A stretch of 43,399 bases of DNA from Oscillospiraceae bacterium (GTDB lineage Bacteria > Bacillota > Clostridia > Oscillospirales > Oscillospiraceae). Numbering within the stretch: the first letter of the stretch is position 1; the number at the start of each line of letters is the position of its first letter. This document shows positions 33,801-42,800 of the stretch, piece after piece. The notes under the pieces are model-generated. The model had not been told where the DNA came from. It saw only the letters and a program-made list of their open reading frames with translations, and did not search any database. A program made the translations under genes and the position numbers. The DNA is taken from the NCBI GenBank assembly GCA_015067725.1, contig SVLX01000020.1, positions 1-43,399 on the forward strand, given 5' to 3'.

Positions 33801-36800
33801 GTCTGACCACGACCAACTCCCTGGTTGTGAAGTTCGATGGCGATCCCAACAACTACTATTTGGTTGGCAACCCCTTCTTTGAAGAGGAAACCTATCCCGC
33901 TGACCGTGTTGCTGTTGGTAACAATACCACGCTCAAGAATTGGAAAGTCACGCTGATTCGGAATGCTGCCGCAGTGGCCAGCTATGTCATGAATGAGGCT
34001 GGCGAAGTGGTCTACATTTCCAATCCGACCAACAATGTTTACGGTGCGTATTATTATACCGCCGGCTCTGTCTGGCGGAACACCTCTACTTCCGTCAATA
34101 TCGGTACGGCTGTTTCCAAGCTGGGTCTGAACGATGGCGAGCGCATTACCGTCGGCGTTGTTGCAGTTCCCGAGTATTACGCGAAGAACGGCAACCTGAC
34201 TGCTGAAGCGATTCAGGAACTCATCGAGACCGATGTTCTGGGCGAAGGCGCATACCTGTCCACCTCCATGACTGTGGATAACACCTTCCCTGTAGTGACC
34301 AGAGTTACGGAGAATCTGGATAAGAAGACCATCACCGTTACTGCAAAGGATGAGAATTATCTGGCCGCCATCCGGGTTACTAACCTGATGGGCACCAAGG
34401 TCTACGCTTCCGTCAATCCCAACCAGACGGAAAAAGGTGAGGAAGTCTCCATTGAAGTGGATATGGAAGGCATCCGGACCAGCAGAAAGTTCCTGGTGAC
34501 CGTGGCTGACTATGCCGGCAACATCACCTCTTATGAAGTCGTCAGCGCCCGTGAGCCTGAGGACTTCGGCGGTCAGATGTTTGCCTGGTCTCGCGCCAGC
34601 GCACGCGTCAGCGACGAGGAAAAGGCAAAGTTCGGCTATGTTCGCTGGATGAAGATTGACCCCGCCACCGTATGGGCTAACCCCGATGAAAAGCTCTACA
34701 GTGGTACAACTAACTTTACGTTCACCACCTATAAAGATCAGATCTACTACAGCAACCTCGACGGCCATTATGTCACTGCCGCTGACTATGTTGAGGGATT
34801 TGTGGTCTTCGCTCTGCAGGGCGGCGACCTCTACTCCGCTCCCATGGACGATCTGGACACCGTCACTTATATGGCCAACTGGCTGGATGTGGTGACGGAG
34901 CATGGTGGCGAAAAGATCATCGCCATGCACCTGAATTATGCCGATGGATATATGTATCTGCTGGATGATGCGCAGAACTTCTATCGGTTCGATCTGGTCA
35001 GCCGCAAGCTGGAGTATGTCTTCAGTGTTACTCTGACCAACCCCGCCACCACCAGTGCCGGCTATCTGGTACTCGTTGACTTTGCCATTCATAAGGATGG
35101 TACCTTCTATGCGATGAACAAGGGTCCCGCTTCCAGCTCCAAGTACCTGTATAAGTTCACGCTGGACGATGTCAAGGAATATGAGAACGAAGATGGCACC
35201 AAGTTCATCGGTATCCGTGATCTGCCCCCCATCGTGAATGAGAAGGGCCACGATACCGGCATCACCGCATCCTGGAATCCCAACCAGATGGCCTTTGACC
35301 ATGACAATGGTACGCTGTACTGCGTTGGTAACACCTCCACCAACATTTCTGCCAACATCAAGACCATCCTTTACAAGGTGGATCTGGAAACCGGTAAGGC
35401 CAGTGCTGTTAACAGCTATCGGCCCAGCGGCACTACCGGTGGTACTTCCGCCAGCCTCTATACCTATGTGTATGGTCTGTTCGTGGTGCCTGCCAAGACT
35501 GAAAGCAATTTCCTGCTGCCCGGCGACACCGCTACCGATGTTACGGTTACCGCCCCCAGACAGGATGTCCTGGTGAATGCTTCCATGCCCTTCACCACCG
35601 AGGTCAACCCCTGGAATCTGGAAGACAAGAGCGTTACCTGGTCCACCTCTGACCCGGCTATCGCTACCATTGACGCCAAGGGCGTTGCTACTTTCCACAA
35701 GGTCGGACAGGTCACCGTTACCGCGACCTCTGTGGCGAAGCCCAATGTCACCGGCTCTATGGAAATCACGGTTATGAACTATCCCTCCACCGTTCTGTCC
35801 GCCGCCGTTACCGATGCGGATGGCAACACCTGGATGAGTGAGTTCAATACCGACAACATCAACGATATTGACCGCCTGATGAAGGCCCCCGCCAACTTTG
35901 TGGCCGGTGGTTATCACGATGGCAAGGTCTACTATCACGATGCTGCCCGGATGTATGCTGTTGATGCAGAGAGTCTGGAAGTTGAGGATCTGGGCATTCT
36001 GGCTTCCTCCTGGCAGTGGTCCGACGCGGCTTCTCTGCCCCAGTACGGTCCTGATCAGGATCATCTGTTCGATAATCTGCTCGGCTTCTCCAATGGCGGC
36101 GTATTTATCGAGCTGATTACGCCCGAGACCGGAACGCTGCTCAATTTCGACCTCTCCGGCGATGAGCGGTTCACTTCCGATCCCTTCGCTGCCGTCTGTT
36201 ATGCAGGCCCGTATACCCAGAGGGCTTACCCCGGCTACAGCTTCTATGCCATCCGGGAATCCGGCATCATCTGCCAGCTCCACATCTTTACTGAGGTTGA
36301 GGGCAAGAATTTCAGCGCCAGCTTCACCCAGGCGCCTTTCGCCTACCAGACCGCTCTGGATGTGGCAGGTGCCTCCACCATGGGCAACGGCTCTTACATC
36401 TCTGCCCATTATGACCCTGCTACCGGCTATGTTCTGGTCACTCTGACGGCTGCCGGCGGTCAGACGGAGCTGTATGCCGTCGATCCCACCAACGGCATCA
36501 CCGCAAAGATCGGCACCTTCGCCGAGGGCATCGACCTGGTCAACGGTCTTTATATCTATGACCGTGCCACTGAGCTGACTGTCCGTCCCGATGTCTCTGA
36601 GATCGAGATGTATACCGATGAGACCTTCAAGATCGATACTGTGGTTCTGCCTGCCGGCAACGACCAGGATGTTGTCTGGAGTACAGACAACGATAAGGTC
36701 GCCAAAGTCGACAACAACGGTGTCGTCAGTGCTGAGGGTGTCGGCTCTGCCACCCTGGAGGTCAACACCGTACAGACCAATGACGAGGGCAAGACTGCCT

Positions 36801-39800
36801 CCGCTCAGGTGTCTGTCGATGTTAAGCCTCTGACTCCCGCTTCCATGAAGTTCAATGCCCAGGTCACCGACGAAAACGGCAACACCTACTGGGCTGAGAT
36901 CGATACCACCAATATGACCATCACCAAGCTGGGTGATGCAGAGGTTACCCTCATCGGCGGTAGCTATCACAATGGCAAGATTTACGGCAATGCCGGCGAC
37001 TATGTCAATGGTGGCTATATGTATGAGATCGACCCCGCCAACGGCTTTGCCGCCAGCCAGGGTGCGCTGTACTCCGGCAGCCAGGCCTGCGTTGACGGTG
37101 CGACCGCCCCTGCCCTGCTGACTGACGGTCTGGGCTCCGGCTATCACAACCCCCTCTATACCCGCCTGAACAACTTCCTCAGCCTGACCAGTTCCGGCCA
37201 GTTGCTGATGATCTCCAACTACCAGTCCAGCACTGCCAGTGGATTCAACCTGGGCAGCTATGTCCGTGGTGGCGCTGCCATCGCTCTGACGGAAGAAGTG
37301 CCCTATACGGCTGGCACCAGCAAGTATAACGGTTATGAGTACTTCATTTTGGAGAATGACGGCGATCTGCACCGTGTCGTGCTCTATCCCAAGCTGGATA
37401 AGTCTACCGGCGCATGGAGCAACTCCATGACCTTCACTCTGCGGGTTGCCAATACCGGCAGAGTCCTGGGTGAGAAGACCAAGACCACCATGACCTACAT
37501 CAATGATGGTGTCAATAAGGGTCTGCTCATTGCTTACTCCGGCAAGGAGAACGCCGAACTGTACTTCGTCGAACTGGTTTCCGGCGAGTATGTGACCACC
37601 AAGATCGGTACTTTGGACGGCATCACCAATGTGGTCAGTGCTTATACCACCAATACTGGTGTGTCTGAGGAACTGGATCCCTATGGTAAGATGTTCACCT
37701 GGACTCGGAACACCATCTATCGTCTGACCGAACTGGACAAGTCGATCGGCATGAGAGACCGCTGGATGACGGTTGACCCCGACACCCTGTGGTTCAATAC
37801 GGTCAAGAACGAAGATAGTACTTACTCCTACACCGGTACGGAAAATGTTGCCATGACCTTCTATGCCGAGAATACCGGCACGGTTCTGGCCGCTGAGTAC
37901 TGGAAGGACAATGTGATCTTCGCTTGCTCCGACGGTTATCTGTACTCCGCACCCATTAACGACATGGCCAATGCCAAGCAGTTGATCTATTGGCAGGATA
38001 CCGTGTCCACCATCAACGATATGTCCCTGAACTATGTTGATGGCTATATGTATATCCTGGCAAACAACGGCGTATTCCTGAAGTACAACGTCAAGGACAA
38101 TACCATGGCCATTGCCTTCATGGTGAAGTCCGTCTGTCCCAACTCTACTTCCGTAGGTTACCTGTACCCCTACACCTTCGCCATTGATGATAACGGCAAC
38201 TTCTGGGCGGTCAACAGTGGCGGTACGGATAAGACCGGTAAGTATTCTTACCTGTACACCTGGAAGCTGAGCGATGTTCCTGCTGATGGTATCCTCAGCG
38301 GTCTGAATCCCATTAACCCCGACAAGACTGCCGGCTTCACCGGTGTTGTCGGCAAGGCTACCTGCCATATGGCATGGGATCATGACAAGGATGTTCTGTA
38401 CATCATGGGCAACGCCACCGGTACCTCCACCGGCTATAACGGTCAGAATGCCACCGCCCTGCTGTACACCCTGGACACCACCACCGGCAAGGCTACCGTC
38501 TGCACCGACTACATGCCTGAGGGCGAGGGCGTCGGCACCGCCGGTCTGATGTACGCTTATACCAGAAGCCTGTTTGTGGTTCCCGCTGACGGCGGCTACA
38601 ATGTCCCCGATCCCGCTCCCATTGCCTCCGGTGAGGAGGAGAATGTGGAGATCAAGGGCAGAATCCTTGGCTTCACCACCATCAATACTTATCGTGCTTC
38701 CATTGCCGACGTTGCTGCCAACATCGCTACCCGTTGGCTGGCACTGGACCCCGATACCCTGTGGTTCAACAAGGATGACAGCACCTACACCGGTTCTGAG
38801 ACCTATGCCAGAACCAAGTACGCCAAGAACGTTGCTGCTGCCACTTATGTGCCCAGCACCGAAACCGTGTACATTGCCAACATTGATGGTTACATCTACT
38901 CTGCTCCCATTGCCGACCTGAACAATACCACTCAGCTCGCCAACTGGAGTGATGTCATCACGACCCGTATCAACACCAGCGACCAGTTTGTTGTCGACAT
39001 GGCCTACAACGCCAAGGACGGTCACATCTATCTGCTGGGCTATGACAACACCGATGTCCTGAACCAGATCTACAAGTATGACATCGCCAACAATACTCTG
39101 GTACTGGATCATGTCGTTACTGTGATCAATCCCGCTGCGCCCACCAAGAACGAATCCGGCTACAACTCCCTCAGAGGCATGACTATTGACGAGTATGGTA
39201 ACTTCTATGCTGTCTCCTGTTCCCGTCTGGGCAGTAAGTACCAGTTCCTGTACAAGTGGACGACTGCCGATGTGAAGGACAATGTCAACGAGGACAATAC
39301 CGTTACCCGCGGCGTTCTGGGTCTGCTCCCTGTGGTCAACAATGCCGCCAACAGCACCGGTGCTTCTGCGACCTATCAGGCCACCAACATGGTCTGGGAT
39401 TCCGACACCGATACCCTGTATCTGTTCGGCGGCGGCTCCGCATGGACCAACACCTATCACGACAGCATCTATCTGTTTGAGCTGGATGTGAACACCGGTA
39501 TTGCTACCCGCTGCAACACCTACTACCCCGAGGGCCTGGCTGAGACTGGCACTCCCGCTCTGCTGTACAACTATCTCAGAGGTGCGTTCTATGTGCCCAC
39601 TGGTGAGACCCAGACCCCCGATCCCGAACCCAGCGAACCCGAACCCAGCGATCCCGAACCCAGCGATCCCGAACCCAGCGATCCTGAACCCAGCGATCCC
39701 GATCCCAGCGAACCCGATCCCAGCGAACCTGCTACTTCTGGTACAATGTATGCCTGGTTGTACAATTCCAGCTATCGTTTGACCGATGAAGATAAAGCCG

Positions 39801-42800
39801 ACAAGATGTATGGCCGCTGGATGACCGTTGACCCCGCCACGTTGTGGTTCAACACCGATGCGGCAAGCTATGCTTACACCGGCACCACCAATGTGGCAGC
39901 GACCAGCTACGCAAACTCCACCAGCAAGTACCTCTTTGCTGCCGAGTATGTCAATGGCAAGGTTATCTTTGCCCATGCTGACGGCTATCTGTACTCCGCC
40001 GAGCTGAGCACTCTTGGTACTGCCACCAAGCTGAGCTACTGGAAGGATTACACCACTTCCGTCCGGGATATGGCGGTCAACTATAAAGATGGCTACCTGT
40101 ATATTCTGGGCGAGGGCAACACGCTGTTCAAGTATGACTATGTCGCTGACAAGATGTACTACGACTGCCAGCTTGCCTTGACCAACCCTGTTACCACCAC
40201 TGCTTCCTACCTGAAGCTCGTTGGTCTGGCCATTGATGACAACGGCAATTTCTATGGCATCAATGTTGGCAGCGGCAAGGATCCGAAGTACACCTACCTG
40301 TACACCTGGACTGCTGACATGGTGAAGGAAGTTAAGACTCCCGCCGGCGAGACTGTCCGGTCTATCAGTGGCTTGGCTCCTGTCAACAATGACAAGGAGA
40401 CCGGTTGTACCGGTATTGTCGGCGCAGGTTGGGGCTATCTTGCCTATGACCATGACGCTGACGTGCTGTACGCCCTGGTCAATAACAGCACCGCCAAGTA
40501 TGGTCAGAACGCCACCAACATTCTCTATACCATGGATACTTCCACCGGTAAGGCTACCGTCTGCAACACCTATGTGCCTACTGCATACGAAGGTATTGAG
40601 ACCGGTATTTCCGGCCTGATGTACACCACGGTGATGAGTCTGTTTGTTGTTCCCGCCAATGGCGGCAACAATCTGCCCGCACCCGATGGCAACGTTATCG
40701 AGCTGGTCGAGCCTGCCAAGGCTGAGCCTGCCGGAAAGTTGATGGGTTGGGTTGAATCTGACTACAGAACTACCCTTTATGAAGACATCAACGGCGTGGT
40801 CAAGCGCTGGATGGTCATGGATCCCGAAACGCTGTGGATGGATTCTTCCATGAGCTATGTCTTCTCCGGCTCTCAGACCTATACGGCCACCAACTATGCC
40901 AAGGATGTTCTCGCTGCGGCATATGTGAACGGTACGGTCTACTTTGCCAGCGAGGATAACTACCTGTACAAGGCACAGCTTGACGACATGAACAGCGTTA
41001 CTCAGCTCACCAAGTGGAGCGATGTGATCGTCAATAAGGCCCACAGCAGTGACAAGGCTGTTGTAGACATGACGTATAACGTCAAGGATGGCAACATCTA
41101 TCTGTTGGGCTGCAGCAACACTGACGATGTCATGCGCAATGAGATCTACAAGTACGATATTGCCAGCGATACGATCACTCTGGATCATACCGTTAATGTC
41201 ATCAATCCTGCCAAGGCTGGGGGCGATTACTATAACTATGGTTGCTTCAGAGGCATGACCGTGGACGAGAATGGCAACTTCTATGCTGTTTCCAACTCTC
41301 GTATGGGTAGCAAGTACCAGTTCCTGTACAAGTGGACACTGGCCGATGTGAAGGATATTACTGCCGAAGACGGCACGGTCAGCCGTGGTATCGTTGACCT
41401 GCTGCCTGTGGTCAACAGTGCGGACAATGCTACCGGCGCCGCATCGTCCACTCTGGCATCCAACATGGTATGGGACTCCGATAACGACAAACTGTATCTC
41501 TTTACCGGCACCGGCGCCTGGACCTCTGTATACGGCACCACGGTGAACCTGTATGAGATCGATGTCAATACCGGTATTGCCAGCCTCTGCAACAACTACT
41601 ACCCCGAAGGCTTTAACGAGACCGGTAAGCCTGGTCAGGTTTATACCTATGTCAGAGGTGCGTTCTATGTTCCCGCCAACGCCGGAACGGATGCCATTAC
41701 TCTGGCAGAGCAGACCTTCAACACCGCCGAGACCTTCTATGTTCCCGGCACTGCTACCACCGTTTCCAGCCCCATCTCCATCTCCACCGACATCAGCGAG
41801 CTGGTTGAAACCGAGTCCGCTGAGGCTGTTGGCAGCACCAACACCGCTACCGTGGAGCTGACCGATGGCACGGAAGACGAGTACGGCACCGATGCAACAC
41901 TGCCCGCCAGCCTGATTTACAACATGAAGCTTGACGAGCCCATTACCAATGGCAAGTTCATCTTCACCTGGGATACGGATCTGCTGAGCTTTGGCAATGG
42001 CTTCTGGTTTGTTAATAAGGACCTGACATATGCCACCAGCATTGACCAGGATAATGGTATCGCTGTGATTGCTTTCGCTGCTGCTGAACCCATCCCCGCC
42101 GATACCAGCCTGTTCCAGTTCAGTGTCAATATCCTGGACAAGAATGCTCCTTGTATTTACACTGAGGTCAAGGTGGAAATGGCTGAGTTCAACGATAAGC
42201 TGAACTACGCTACTGAGATTATTGCTCTCGACCGTGGCGCGCACAACTATGTGTCCATCGAGGATAATGATCCCACCGTCATCACCTACCAGTGTTCCAA
42301 CTGTGGTCATACCTACACTGAGCCCGTCTCCGGTGAGTGCGATCACGATTGGGGCGAATGGAAGGAAACCAAGGCTCCTACCTGTAATGACAAGGGCCTG
42401 GAGACCCGCACCTGTAAGAATGGCTGCGGCGAGACTGAGACCCGTGAGATTCCCGCTCTGGGCCATGACTGGGGCGAGTGGAAGGAAACCAAGGCTCCTA
42501 CCTGCAATGACAAGGGCGAGGAAACCCGCACCTGTAACAGAGGCTGCGGCGCAACCGAAACCCGTGAGATTCCCGCTCTGGGCCATGACTGGGGCGAGTG
42601 GAAGGAAACCAAGGCTCCCACTTGTGATGACAAGGGCGAGGAAACCCGCACCTGTAACAGAGGCTGCGGCGCAACCGAAACCCGTGAGATTCCCGCTCTG
42701 GGCCATGACTGGGGCGAGTGGAAGGAAACCAAGGCTCCTACCTGTGATGAAAAGGGCGAGGAAACCCGTACCTGTAAGAATGGTTGCGGTGCAACCGAGA

